Shown piece after piece: positions 1-7,582 of a stretch of 64,000 bases of DNA. Position numbers and translations under genes: made by a program. A model generated the notes under the pieces. That model worked only from the letters and a program-made list of their open reading frames with translations. It had not been told where the DNA came from and made no database searches. Position 1 is the first letter of the stretch, and the number at the start of each line of letters is the position of its first letter. Origin of the DNA: an uncultured Clostridia bacterium (GTDB lineage: Bacteria; Bacillota; Clostridia; Christensenellales; Borkfalkiaceae); assembly GCA_947627065.1 (NCBI GenBank), contig CANQUN010000001.1, positions 62,001 to 126,000 of the forward strand, given 5' to 3'.

Positions 1-722
1 GCGGTTACGACTACAAAAACAGTTTTCCCGGCGGGTTTCTGTACACCTGCGGGCCGGACAACATCAGCGCACCCGCCGAGGTCGGCGGCCGGACGCGCCC
101 CATGCACGGCAGCGGTTCGTTCTATCCTGCCGAAAACCTGTCTGTGCGCGGCGAATACGAGGGGAGCGGCTACCGCCTTTCGGTTACGGGCGAGATCGGC
201 CTTACGGCGCTGTTTGGCGAAAAACTTACAATAAGGCGCACCGTGTCGGTAACCTACCTTGGCAACGACATAGAAATTAAGGACGAATATATCAACCGTT
301 CGTATGAAAACGGCGGTTACATGGTGATGTATCACACAAATTTCGGTTATCCCTTCCTCGCCGAAAACGCCCGCCTTTCCGTGAATGCGGCGTCCACCGT
401 CGGCTATTCGGGCGAGGACGCGGCGGGTGCCTTCGTCTTTGCTCCGCCCAAGGCGGGTGCGGGGGAGGAGTGCTACCTTCACACCCTCAAGGAGGGCTGC
501 GGCCCGCACGCCGCCGTGGAAAACGAGCGGCTCAGGGTGGAGATGACCTTCGATTCGGCAAAACTGCCGTACTTGCTCGAGTGGAAGTACCTCTCCGCGG
601 GGGACTACGCGCTGGGTCTCGAACCACTGTCTACAAAACTTCCCCAAAAGACCTTCCGCCCGCTCCCGCCAAAATCCTCGGAGACCACGGGCGTAAAGTA
701 CACCTTCATAGACAAGAAGTAA
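1..722 (+). CDS. Aldose 1-epimerase-like protein, DUF4432 family (5' end cut)
   Basis: The reading frame is open from the first base (first full codon at 3), so the start lies upstream of the window; about 240 residues of the C-terminal part are present. Segments such as YTCGPDN, a MHGSGSFYPAENL stretch and NFGYP, and the ending LEWKYLSAGDYALGLEP, match the DUF4432 branch of the galactose-mutarotase fold, in which His and Glu residues bind a sugar-like ligand. Members are thought to act on sugars in the cytoplasm; the true substrate is unknown. A weak inverted repeat follows the stop codon. Family assignment is fairly secure, function is not. Confidence 0.75.
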   Translation, partial: GYDYKNSFPGGFLYTCGPDNISAPAEVGGRTRPMHGSGSFYPAENLSVRGEYEGSGYRLSVTGEIGLTALFGEKLTIRRTVSVTYLGNDIEIKDEYINRSYENGGYMVMYHTNFGYPFLAENARLSVNAASTVGYSGEDAAGAFVFAPPKAGAGEECYLHTLKEGCGPHAAVENERLRVEMTFDSAKLPYLLEWKYLSAGDYALGLEPLSTKLPQKTFRPLPPKSSETTGVKYTFIDKK

Positions 723-724
723 AC

Positions 725-762
725 AAACGGTTTATTGATAAAACCTTGGTTAAAAACCGTTT
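725..762 (+). terminator. Possible terminator after the epimerase-like gene
   Basis: Nine-base arms AAACGGTTT (725-733) and AAACCGTTT (754-762) enclose a loop that itself holds AACCTTGGTT. No clean T-run follows, so this may only be a 3' stabilising hairpin. Confidence 0.35.
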
Positions 763-870
763 ACGAGTTGTTTTGTAATAATCGCGCCCGACCCGCGGGC
801 TTTGCAAAAACCCCGTAAACCGATTGACAAACCCGATGACAAGAAACAATGACAAACAAGGAGGTTTGAC

Positions 871-1332
871 ATGAAAAAATTATTAACACTTTTACTCACA
901 GCCGCGCTCGCGGTTGGGGCTGCCTGCCTCGTCGGCTGCCAGAACAACACGGTCAAGTCGCAGAAGGACGTGCACCTTATCGTCGCCGCCGAAGACGTGG
1001 AAAAATCCTTTACCGCAAGCGGAGAAATCGGCACCCTTGAGGACGCCATGAAACTGCTTGCCGAGACCGACGAGACCTTCACCTATTCGGGCACTTATTC
1101 CAGCCAATACGGCCTTATGGTAACCGAAATGCTCGGCATAACGCCCGCGGCGAATTCTTATTGGATGATTTACACCGACACTATCAAGAGAGAGGACGGC
1201 GAAGTGTACAACGCGTCCGAAGAGTACACATACGAATACTCGGGCACGACCTATTATTCCACCATGCTCGGCGCGTCGAGTTACGAGGTTGACGACGGCG
1301 AAACCATGCTGTTCGTCTTACTATCCTTCTGA
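871..1332 (+). CDS. DUF4430 domain lipoprotein
   Basis: A 153-residue protein with a lipoprotein signal ending LVGC (Cys23), so it should be anchored on the outer face of the membrane. The remainder (about 40-153) resembles DUF4430, a small beta fold related to the C-terminal domain of transcobalamin-type proteins, with the YWMIYTD core and a terminal DDGETMLFVL segment. A strong Shine-Dalgarno AAGGAGG lies at 859-865. The stop codon overlaps the start of an ECF-transporter S-component, implying translational coupling and a joint role in uptake. A plausible inference is that this protein presents a cofactor or vitamin to the S-component; the ligand cannot be read from the sequence. Confidence 0.75.
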   Translation: MKKLLTLLLTAALAVGAACLVGCQNNTVKSQKDVHLIVAAEDVEKSFTASGEIGTLEDAMKLLAETDETFTYSGTYSSQYGLMVTEMLGITPAANSYWMIYTDTIKREDGEVYNASEEYTYEYSGTTYYSTMLGASSYEVDDGETMLFVLLSF

Positions 1333-1901
1333 TGTCTGCGCGGGAAATAACCGCTTGCGCCGTCTGCGCCGCCATGCTCATCGCGGTGCAGGCGGTGTTG
1401 TCCGCCGTGGTCGGCGTAGAACTCGTAACCCTGCTTTTTTGTGCGTTTTGCGCGGCTTTCGGCGTAAAATGCGGCGTCGTAACGGGTGTGGGTTTCTCGC
1501 TTTTAAGGTGCATAATTTTCGGCTTTTTCCCCTCGGTCGTCGTGCTTTACCTCGTTTATTACCCGATTTTTGCCGTGGCGTTCGGCTTTTACGGCAGGCT
1601 GGCGGAAGGCGTTTTTTCCAAAAAGTGCCCTAAATCTCACAAAAACGCCCGAATCTTGGGCGTGTGCGTCGGCGCGGCCGCGCTCGCGGTGGCGCTCACC
1701 GTGTCGTTCACGCTGATGGACGACGTTATCTCTCCTCTCATGCTCGGCATGAACAGGGCGCTCATGAAACGTTACTTTTACGCGTCGCTGCCCGCCATGG
1801 CAACGGGTGCGGTCTGCTCGGCGGTAACGGTGGGCTTCGGCTTTGCCCCGCTGTACGCCGTCCTTTCAAGGCTCGTCCGCCTACGGGATAAAAACGCTTG
1901 A
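1332..1901 (+). CDS. ECF transporter S-component (substrate-binding membrane subunit)
   Basis: A 189-residue, very hydrophobic protein with about six predicted membrane segments, the size and pattern of S-components of energy-coupling-factor importers. The shared EcfA/A'/T energising module is not in the window. The start overlaps the stop of the DUF4430 lipoprotein and has no Shine-Dalgarno of its own, so it is probably translationally coupled. The loop near residues 98-110 (bases 1630-1650) contains AAATCTCACAAAAA, matching a repeat found between genes elsewhere in this window. Substrate unknown; cobalamin or a related cofactor is a guess from the DUF4430 partner. Confidence 0.75.
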   Translation: MSAREITACAVCAAMLIAVQAVLSAVVGVELVTLLFCAFCAAFGVKCGVVTGVGFSLLRCIIFGFFPSVVVLYLVYYPIFAVAFGFYGRLAEGVFSKKCPKSHKNARILGVCVGAAALAVALTVSFTLMDDVISPLMLGMNRALMKRYFYASLPAMATGAVCSAVTVGFGFAPLYAVLSRLVRLRDKNA

Positions 1902-1926
1902 TATACTTTTTACAATGTGATATAAT
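1898..1926 (+). promoter_or_regulatory. Sigma-A promoter of proS
   Basis: TTGATA (1898-1903), a 17-base spacer and TATAAT (1921-1926). The -35 box overlaps the stop codon of the ECF S-component. Confidence 0.8.
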
Positions 1927-1935
1927 TATAATTTA

Positions 1936-1954
1936 GATATACTCAGAGTATATC
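1936..1954. promoter_or_regulatory. Perfect palindrome in the proS leader, possible operator
   Basis: GATATACTC and GAGTATATC flank a single central A, giving a perfect 9-base inverted repeat at about +4 to +22 of the predicted transcript, followed by CTTTTT. It could be a repressor-binding site or, with a 5-base loop, a small leader hairpin. No T-box features are present in this short leader. Confidence 0.5.
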
Positions 1955-1980
1955 CTTTTTAATAAATACGGAGATTCATT

Positions 1981-3408
1981 ATGGCAGAGGACAGAAAATT
2001 CGTCAAAGAAGTTACGGACATGGAAGAGGACTTTCCCAAGTGGTACACCGACGTGGTGGTAAAGACCGAACTTGTCGATTACGGCCCCGTCAAGGGCACC
2101 ATGGTAATACGCCCTTACGGCTACGCGATATGGGAGAACATCCGCGCCGAACTCGACCGCCGTTTCAGACAATGCGGCGTTAAGAACGCCTATTTCCCCA
2201 TGCTCATACCCGAAAGTTACCTTAAACGAGAGGCCGAGCACGTGGAGGGCTTTGCCCCCGAAGTTGCCATGGTTACGCACGCGGGCGGCGAAAAACTGCA
2301 GGAGAACCTTGTCATCCGCCCGACGAGCGAGACGATAATCTGCGAGATGTTTTCCAAGTGGATGCAGAGTTACCGCGACCTTCCGATGCGCGTAAACCAG
2401 TGGTGCAACGTCGTCCGCTGGGAAAAGACCACGCGCCCCTTCCTTCGCACCAGCGAATTTCTCTGGCAGGAAGGCCACACCGTTTACCCCGACGAAGAGG
2501 GCGCGCTGGGAGACGCCATGCGCATGCTCGGCGTTTACAAAAGTTTTGCCGAAGAGGTGCTTGCAATTCCCGTGTTCACCGGCCGCAAGAGCGAAAAGGA
2601 GAAGTTTGCGGGGGCAGAAGCCACCTTTGGCATGGAAGCCATGATGCTTGACGGCAAGAGCCTGCAGGCGGGCACTTCGCACTACCTCGGCACCAACTTT
2701 GCGAGGGCGTTTGACATGAAGTTTCTCGACAAGGACGGAACGCTCAAATACGGCTATTCGAGTTCTTGGGGAGTTTCCACCCGCCTCATCGGCGCGCTCA
2801 TCATGGCGCACGGCGACAACAGCGGGCTTGTCCTGCCGCCGCTCGTCGCGCCCGTTCAGGCAATAATCATACCCATAGCCGCGCACAAGGGCGGCGTAAC
2901 CGAAAAGGCCGAAGAACTCAGGGCTTCGCTCGAGGCGGCGGGCGTCCGTGCCGAAACCGACAACCGGGACGCAAGCGCGGGCTGGAAGTTCAACGAATGG
3001 GAGATGAAGGGCGTGCCCCTCAGGATAGAAGTCGGCCCGCGCGACATAGAAAACGGCAAGATGACCGTTGTCCGCAGGGACACGAGAGAAAAACTCACCG
3101 TGGACTTCGGCAACGTGTCGGCCGTGTCCGACCTCCTTTCGGCAATCCAGAAAGACATGCTCGAAAAATCGAGAAAACTGCGCGACTCCAAGGTCAGGTG
3201 GGCGGAGACCCTCGGCGAAATCGTCGCCGCGGTGGACGGCGGTTTTGCCCTCGCGCCCTGGTGCGGCTGCCGCGAATGCGAGGACAAGGTCAAAGAAGCC
3301 GCGGCCGCCACTTCCCGCGTGATGACCGAGGATCCCGTTGAGGGCAAGAAGTGCGCGATATGCGAAAAACCCGCGAAAACGGCCGTTTATTTCGCCAAAG
3401 CCTATTGA
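1981..3408 (+). CDS. proS: Prolyl-tRNA synthetase, archaeal/type 3
   Basis: A 475-residue class II aminoacyl-tRNA synthetase that charges tRNA-Pro in the cytoplasm. RPTSE (113-117) and the RWEKTTRPFLRTSEFLWQEG region (147-166) form the class II active site. The C-terminal zinc-type region has CGCREC near 427-432 and CAIC near 453-457, and the chain ends in AKAY, the C-terminal Tyr typical of the eukaryote/archaeal-like ProS. It lacks the editing insertion of the longer bacterial enzyme (about 570 residues). GGAG at 1970-1973 serves the start. It has its own promoter with a leader palindrome. Confidence 0.97.
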   Translation: MAEDRKFVKEVTDMEEDFPKWYTDVVVKTELVDYGPVKGTMVIRPYGYAIWENIRAELDRRFRQCGVKNAYFPMLIPESYLKREAEHVEGFAPEVAMVTHAGGEKLQENLVIRPTSETIICEMFSKWMQSYRDLPMRVNQWCNVVRWEKTTRPFLRTSEFLWQEGHTVYPDEEGALGDAMRMLGVYKSFAEEVLAIPVFTGRKSEKEKFAGAEATFGMEAMMLDGKSLQAGTSHYLGTNFARAFDMKFLDKDGTLKYGYSSSWGVSTRLIGALIMAHGDNSGLVLPPLVAPVQAIIIPIAAHKGGVTEKAEELRASLEAAGVRAETDNRDASAGWKFNEWEMKGVPLRIEVGPRDIENGKMTVVRRDTREKLTVDFGNVSAVSDLLSAIQKDMLEKSRKLRDSKVRWAETLGEIVAAVDGGFALAPWCGCRECEDKVKEAAAATSRVMTEDPVEGKKCAICEKPAKTAVYFAKAY

Positions 3409-3691
3409 TACGCCCCGCTTTGGCACAAGCCCAAAACGGATAAAAATAACCGTACGGCAACCCCGAACGGATAAAAAACGCGATTACCGTAAAAAATCAT
3501 TTACAGGCGGGCAGGGGAGTTTCTGCAACGTTTGGCCCCTCCCGAATCCCGCTGAGACGGCAACCGACGGCGACCAACGACGAACCAGCCGGCGGCAAAC
3601 GCTGCCAAATATCAGCCGCCCGCGCCTTGCTCAAACGGTTGCCGAAAACCCATAAACCCCCTAAAACGCACAAAAACGCGGTATAATCAAG
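3409..3691. other. Spacer after proS
   Basis: An inverted repeat CCAAAGC...GCTTTGG (about 3396-3423) spans the proS stop and may be a weak terminator without a T-run. Two copies of the short string ACGGATAAAAA follow. No gene is seen. Confidence 0.4.
3682..3687 (+). promoter_or_regulatory. Perfect -10 box four bases before the CPBP protease start
   Basis: TATAAT ends four bases before the ATG at 3692, no Shine-Dalgarno is present, and no good -35 is seen at normal spacing. If it is a -10 box, the transcript would begin at about the start codon and be leaderless. Confidence 0.4.
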
Positions 3692-4813
3692 ATGAAAAAA
3701 GTTTACAGCCCGTACACGCGCTCGCTTGGAAGGGCAAGATACAATCCCGAAAACTTTACGTCTACGCAAGCCGCAATCGTATACATCGTTCTGCTTGCCG
3801 TCTTTTTCGTCGTGCCCTACCTCGTGGCGTTCACGGGGATACCCGGGCTGCTGTACGGGCTTATGGGCAACGATTACGCGTTCTTGCTCTGCTTCAGCGT
3901 CTTGCTGTCGCAGATAATAATCGTGGGCACGGGGATAGCCGCTTCGGCAATAGTGGGCGTCAATCCCGTGCGGGGCGGCGGTTACGACTGCCGCGTCGAC
4001 TTTACGCCCATGCTCTTCGGCTGCGTGCTCGTGATGGGCATTCAGATATGCTTCGCCCCGCTGCACGCTCAGTTTTCGGACGCGGCGGCCTCGCTTTTCC
4101 CGGGCGCGGGCGGCGCGGAGGCGAGCGGAAGCATAATCTTCATGCTGCTCTACCTCGCCATGGTGCCCACCCTCCCGTGTATATGCGAGGAATTGGTGTT
4201 CCGCGGGATACTCATGCGCGGCTTCGGCCGTTTCGGCGGCGTCGCTTCGGTTATAATTTCCTCGGCAATGTTCGCCCTCTTTCACGGCAACTTTGCCCAG
4301 CTCGTCGTCCAGTTCATCGGTGGCCTTGCCATAGGAAGTTGCGTTTATCTCACAAAAAACTTTGCCGTGGGCATGGTAATGCACTTTTTCAACAACCTGT
4401 TCGCGCTGGCGTTCGGTGTGGAAGAAGCCATGTTCGGCATGCTTTCGGGGGGCGTGTTCGCCATGCTCGCCGTGGTGGCGGGGCTGGTGTTCCTGTCCGT
4501 GGGAATCATCTACTTCGGCAAATACCTGCTCGCCGTACGCACGAGGCAGAAGGACGCTGCGTTCGGCAGGGGCGGCAGGCGCACGCCCGTTATAGTGAGT
4601 CTTTTAAGGCATTGCGACCGCTACGCCGTGCAGATCGACGCGTCCGAGGCGGAAGATTTCAAAAACCGCTATCCCGACCCCGTGCGGCTTGCCGACGGCT
4701 GCTTTGTGCCCTTCAAGAAGGAAAGGCGTTCGGCACTTCTGCCCGCCCTGCTCGCGGCGGCGGGAATAGTCCTTGCCGTAGGGGTAATAATATTCAACAC
4801 ACTCGTCGGGTAA
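3692..4813 (+). CDS. CPBP-family intramembrane metalloprotease
   Basis: A 373-residue polytopic membrane protein. The CPBP/Abi glutamic-protease signature is intact: EELVFR (Glu166-Glu167, Arg171), FALFHGN with His198, and HFFNNLF with His231 and Asn235, all within predicted membrane helices. The family includes CAAX prenyl proteases and bacteriocin-immunity proteins; the substrate is unknown here. About 90 residues after the core form a soluble segment (about 285-345) and a last membrane helix, longer than a minimal CPBP protein. It stands alone between proS and a membrane protein, without a clear Shine-Dalgarno. Confidence 0.85.
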   Translation: MKKVYSPYTRSLGRARYNPENFTSTQAAIVYIVLLAVFFVVPYLVAFTGIPGLLYGLMGNDYAFLLCFSVLLSQIIIVGTGIAASAIVGVNPVRGGGYDCRVDFTPMLFGCVLVMGIQICFAPLHAQFSDAAASLFPGAGGAEASGSIIFMLLYLAMVPTLPCICEELVFRGILMRGFGRFGGVASVIISSAMFALFHGNFAQLVVQFIGGLAIGSCVYLTKNFAVGMVMHFFNNLFALAFGVEEAMFGMLSGGVFAMLAVVAGLVFLSVGIIYFGKYLLAVRTRQKDAAFGRGGRRTPVIVSLLRHCDRYAVQIDASEAEDFKNRYPDPVRLADGCFVPFKKERRSALLPALLAAAGIVLAVGVIIFNTLVG

Positions 4814-4875
4814 AACAAATTACTCGCCCGAATCGCAGGTTATCGGCGTTTTTTACTCCGACCGCCCGCCGCGGC

Positions 4876-4947
4876 AAACCCGCCGCGTACGACTGACAAA
4901 CGCCTTGCAACCCGACTTGACAAACCCGCCACGTACGACTAACAAAC
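4876..4947. repeat. Two 26-base direct repeats
   Basis: Copies at 4876-4901 and 4922-4947 differ at two positions; each begins AAACCCGCC and ends ACAAAC. They sit between the CPBP protease and the next gene. No function is apparent. Confidence 0.7.
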
Positions 4948-4998
4948 ACGCGCAAACGCACACCCGCTAACAACATCCCGCAATAACAAGGAGACATT

Positions 4999-5784
4999 AT
5001 GTTTCAGGAACTATATCTTATTCTATACAATATATTCGACCTGTGCCTCAGTGAAGATATCGAACTGGGGCTTCCGCTCAACCCTTATATAATCGGGTTC
5101 ACGGTGTACGCCGTGCTCAGGGTCGTGGGAATGTACCTGTTCCTGTCCTTCGGCCTGTACGTCATGGCAAAACGCAGGGGCATGGACAAGGCGTGGCTGG
5201 CATTCGTGCCAGGTGCGGACGTGTGGCTGGTCTGCCGCCTCGGCGCCGACGACGGCCGCCCGAGAAATTGGCTTGCCATTCTCTCGGTCGTCGTGTTCGT
5301 CCTCTTTCTTGCGGTTGAAATTCTGACCGACGTCGTCAACATAATCCCGTGTCTTGCGGTTATCGGCGGCTATGCCGACAATAATGCCATAGAAGCGTTC
5401 AGCAAGGCGGGAGAGGAGTTTTTGCCGCTGCTTGAAGCGACCGACATAATCTATCCCTTGGTGCTTTTCATCATGCGCGCGCTGTGGACGGCGGATCTCT
5501 TCTTCCTCTTTCGCAGTTACGCGCCGAGAAGCCACAGGCTGTTCAGCGTAATCGCCTTTCTGTTCCCCTTCGTCTCCACGATAATCGTGTTCTGCATAAG
5601 GAAAAATTCTTCCGCACAGTACCGCAATTTCATGCGCATGAAGATGCACGCCATGTACGGCGGCGGCAACCCTTACCAGTACGACGACGGAACCTACAGC
5701 GACCCGTTTGACCTTTCGGGCGAAGGCAAGAAGGGAGAGGAACCGCCCGAAAGCCCGTTTGGAGAATACGACGACAAGAAGTAA
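4999..5784 (+). CDS. Polytopic membrane protein of unknown function
   Basis: A 261-residue protein with about five or six predicted membrane helices between residues 25 and 200, then a hydrophilic tail rich in Gly, Tyr, Asp and Glu (about 215-261). AAGGAG precedes the start. The SFGLYVMAKRRGMDKAWLAFVP segment resembles small integral membrane proteins common in Clostridia whose role is unknown. I cannot assign a function. It lies alone between the CPBP protease and the MATE exporter gene on the same strand. Confidence 0.75.
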   Translation: MFQELYLILYNIFDLCLSEDIELGLPLNPYIIGFTVYAVLRVVGMYLFLSFGLYVMAKRRGMDKAWLAFVPGADVWLVCRLGADDGRPRNWLAILSVVVFVLFLAVEILTDVVNIIPCLAVIGGYADNNAIEAFSKAGEEFLPLLEATDIIYPLVLFIMRALWTADLFFLFRSYAPRSHRLFSVIAFLFPFVSTIIVFCIRKNSSAQYRNFMRMKMHAMYGGGNPYQYDDGTYSDPFDLSGEGKKGEEPPESPFGEYDDKK

Positions 5785-5854
5785 GAAAAGTACGCCGAAA
5801 ACAAACCGGCAGGCGGCGTACGAGTGGGGAAAAGGGTGAACCGAGGACACTCTT

Positions 5855-7582
5855 ATGAACGATAAACAAGACCAATTTACCCGCGGGGACGGGGCGGCTC
5901 CCGCCCCCGCAAACCAATCTTCAACGGCTGCTGACGTTCCCGCAAACCAGCCCGCAAAAGAAGAATCTTTCGACATGCAGCCCGCGGAGGACACTCCCGC
6001 AAACCAATCCGCGGAGGACGTTTCCGTAAACCGTCCCGCACCGACGGACGGGGCGGACGAAAAGGCGGGAGAGGTAACCCCAAGCAGACAGAAAACCGCC
6101 GAAAACGCGAAAAAAATGGGGGTAATGCCCGTCGGCAAACTCATATTCCGCATGTCCGCGCCCGCCATGATATCCATGCTTGTGCAGGCGCTTTACAACG
6201 TGGTGGACAGCATATTCGTTTCGGCAATCGGCGGCGTTACGGGCGCGAAAGCGCTGGACGCAATGTCTTACGCCTTTCCGCTGCAGATGCTGTACATGGC
6301 GTTTGCCCTCGGCATAGGCGTGGGCAGCAACTCGCTCATTTCCCGCTATCTCGGAGAGGGGGACAGATATTCCGCAAACAAGGTGGCAATAACGGGGCTT
6401 GTGGTGTCGCTGTTCCACTGCGCGGTGTTCATGATAATAGGCGCAACGTTGATGGGACCCGTGGCGGGGCTTTTCACTTCGGACGCCCAAACGGCGGCCA
6501 TGGTTGCCGAATACATGTCCATCTGCCTCATATTTTCGGGCGGCTGTTTTGCCGAAATTTTCATAAACAAAGTCAACCAATCCATGAGTAAGATGACCGT
6601 GCCCATGATCTCCCAGCTCATAGGCGCAATCGTCAACATAATCCTCGACCCCGTGTTCATATTAAAATTCGGCATGGGCGTAAAGGGCGCAGCCATCGCC
6701 ACGGTAATAGGTCAGTGGTGCGCGCTCATCTTTACGGCAATAACCTTCTTTGTCCGCAAGTCGGACGTTGCGCTCAACTTCAAGTATCTCCGCTTAAAGG
6801 GCAGAACAATAGCGTCCATCTACCGCATAGGCCTGCCCACAATAATCCTCAACGCCGTCAGTTCGTTTACCATAATGCTGATGTACGAGATATTCAACCG
6901 CTTTGAAGGTGCGGGCAACGGCAGCGTAACCATCCTCGGCGTTTACTTCAAGGTGCAGTCTTTCGTGTTCATGCCCTGCTTCGGGCTTAACCAAGGGATT
7001 CTGCCCATTCTCGCCTACAATTACGGCGCAAACAAAAAGCCGCGTTTTGTCAGGGCTTACGCCACGGCGGTTACGGTCGCGCTCATAATCATGGCGGCGG
7101 GGCTTGCCGTGTTCCAGTTCGGCTCGGGGCTGATACTCGGTCTGTTCCGCAGCATTGCCGAAAATCCCGACCTGCTTGCCAAGGCCATACGCGCGTTCAG
7201 GATAATAAGCGTGTGCTTCATCCCCGCGGGCCTCAGCGTGATAACCATAACCATGTTCCAGTCGATAGGTTACGGGTTCAGTTCCATGCTGATGTCCGTG
7301 CTGCGCCAACTCGTAATACTCCTGCCCGTGGCGTACCTGCTGTGCAGATTCGCGTCCGCCGCGTACGTCTGGTGGGCGTATCCCATTGCAGAAGTGGCCG
7401 TTATCGCAGTTTTTCTGCCCATCGCGCTCGCAACCATCAAAAAAGTTTTTATAAAAAAAGACCTCGCCCTGCGGCAAACAGAGACCGCCGCGGCGGGCGA
7501 AACCGCCCCGCTTTTGACTGACACCGCGGCGGGCGAAACCGCCCCGCTGCGCTCTTCGGCCGCGGGTGAAAAGGAGGAATGA
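5855..7582 (+). CDS. MATE-family efflux transporter with low-complexity tails
   Basis: A 575-residue protein whose residues about 88-545 match a MATE exporter (12 helices; MISMLVQALYNVVDSIFVS is a typical opening). Such carriers export drugs or metabolites using Na+ or H+ gradients. The first 85 residues are a predicted-disordered extension with the motif PANQ-(P/S)-A recurring three times, unusual for MATE proteins; the last 30 residues repeat AAGETAPL. A shorter start inside the extension, near GVMPVGKL, cannot be excluded. The stop overlaps the start of mnmE. Confidence 0.9.
   Translation: MNDKQDQFTRGDGAAPAPANQSSTAADVPANQPAKEESFDMQPAEDTPANQSAEDVSVNRPAPTDGADEKAGEVTPSRQKTAENAKKMGVMPVGKLIFRMSAPAMISMLVQALYNVVDSIFVSAIGGVTGAKALDAMSYAFPLQMLYMAFALGIGVGSNSLISRYLGEGDRYSANKVAITGLVVSLFHCAVFMIIGATLMGPVAGLFTSDAQTAAMVAEYMSICLIFSGGCFAEIFINKVNQSMSKMTVPMISQLIGAIVNIILDPVFILKFGMGVKGAAIATVIGQWCALIFTAITFFVRKSDVALNFKYLRLKGRTIASIYRIGLPTIILNAVSSFTIMLMYEIFNRFEGAGNGSVTILGVYFKVQSFVFMPCFGLNQGILPILAYNYGANKKPRFVRAYATAVTVALIIMAAGLAVFQFGSGLILGLFRSIAENPDLLAKAIRAFRIISVCFIPAGLSVITITMFQSIGYGFSSMLMSVLRQLVILLPVAYLLCRFASAAYVWWAYPIAEVAVIAVFLPIALATIKKVFIKKDLALRQTETAAAGETAPLLTDTAAGETAPLRSSAAGEKEE

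Noticed and set aside
723..870. Cobalamin riboswitch before the DUF4430/ECF genes
   Set aside because: The spacer is only 148 bases and shows no B12-box-like string.
1904..1980. T-box riboswitch for proS
   Set aside because: The leader is under 50 bases and lacks a specifier stem or the T-box sequence.
1933..3426. 497-residue open frame antisense to proS
   Set aside because: It mirrors proS, which is unmistakable, and covers the proS promoter.
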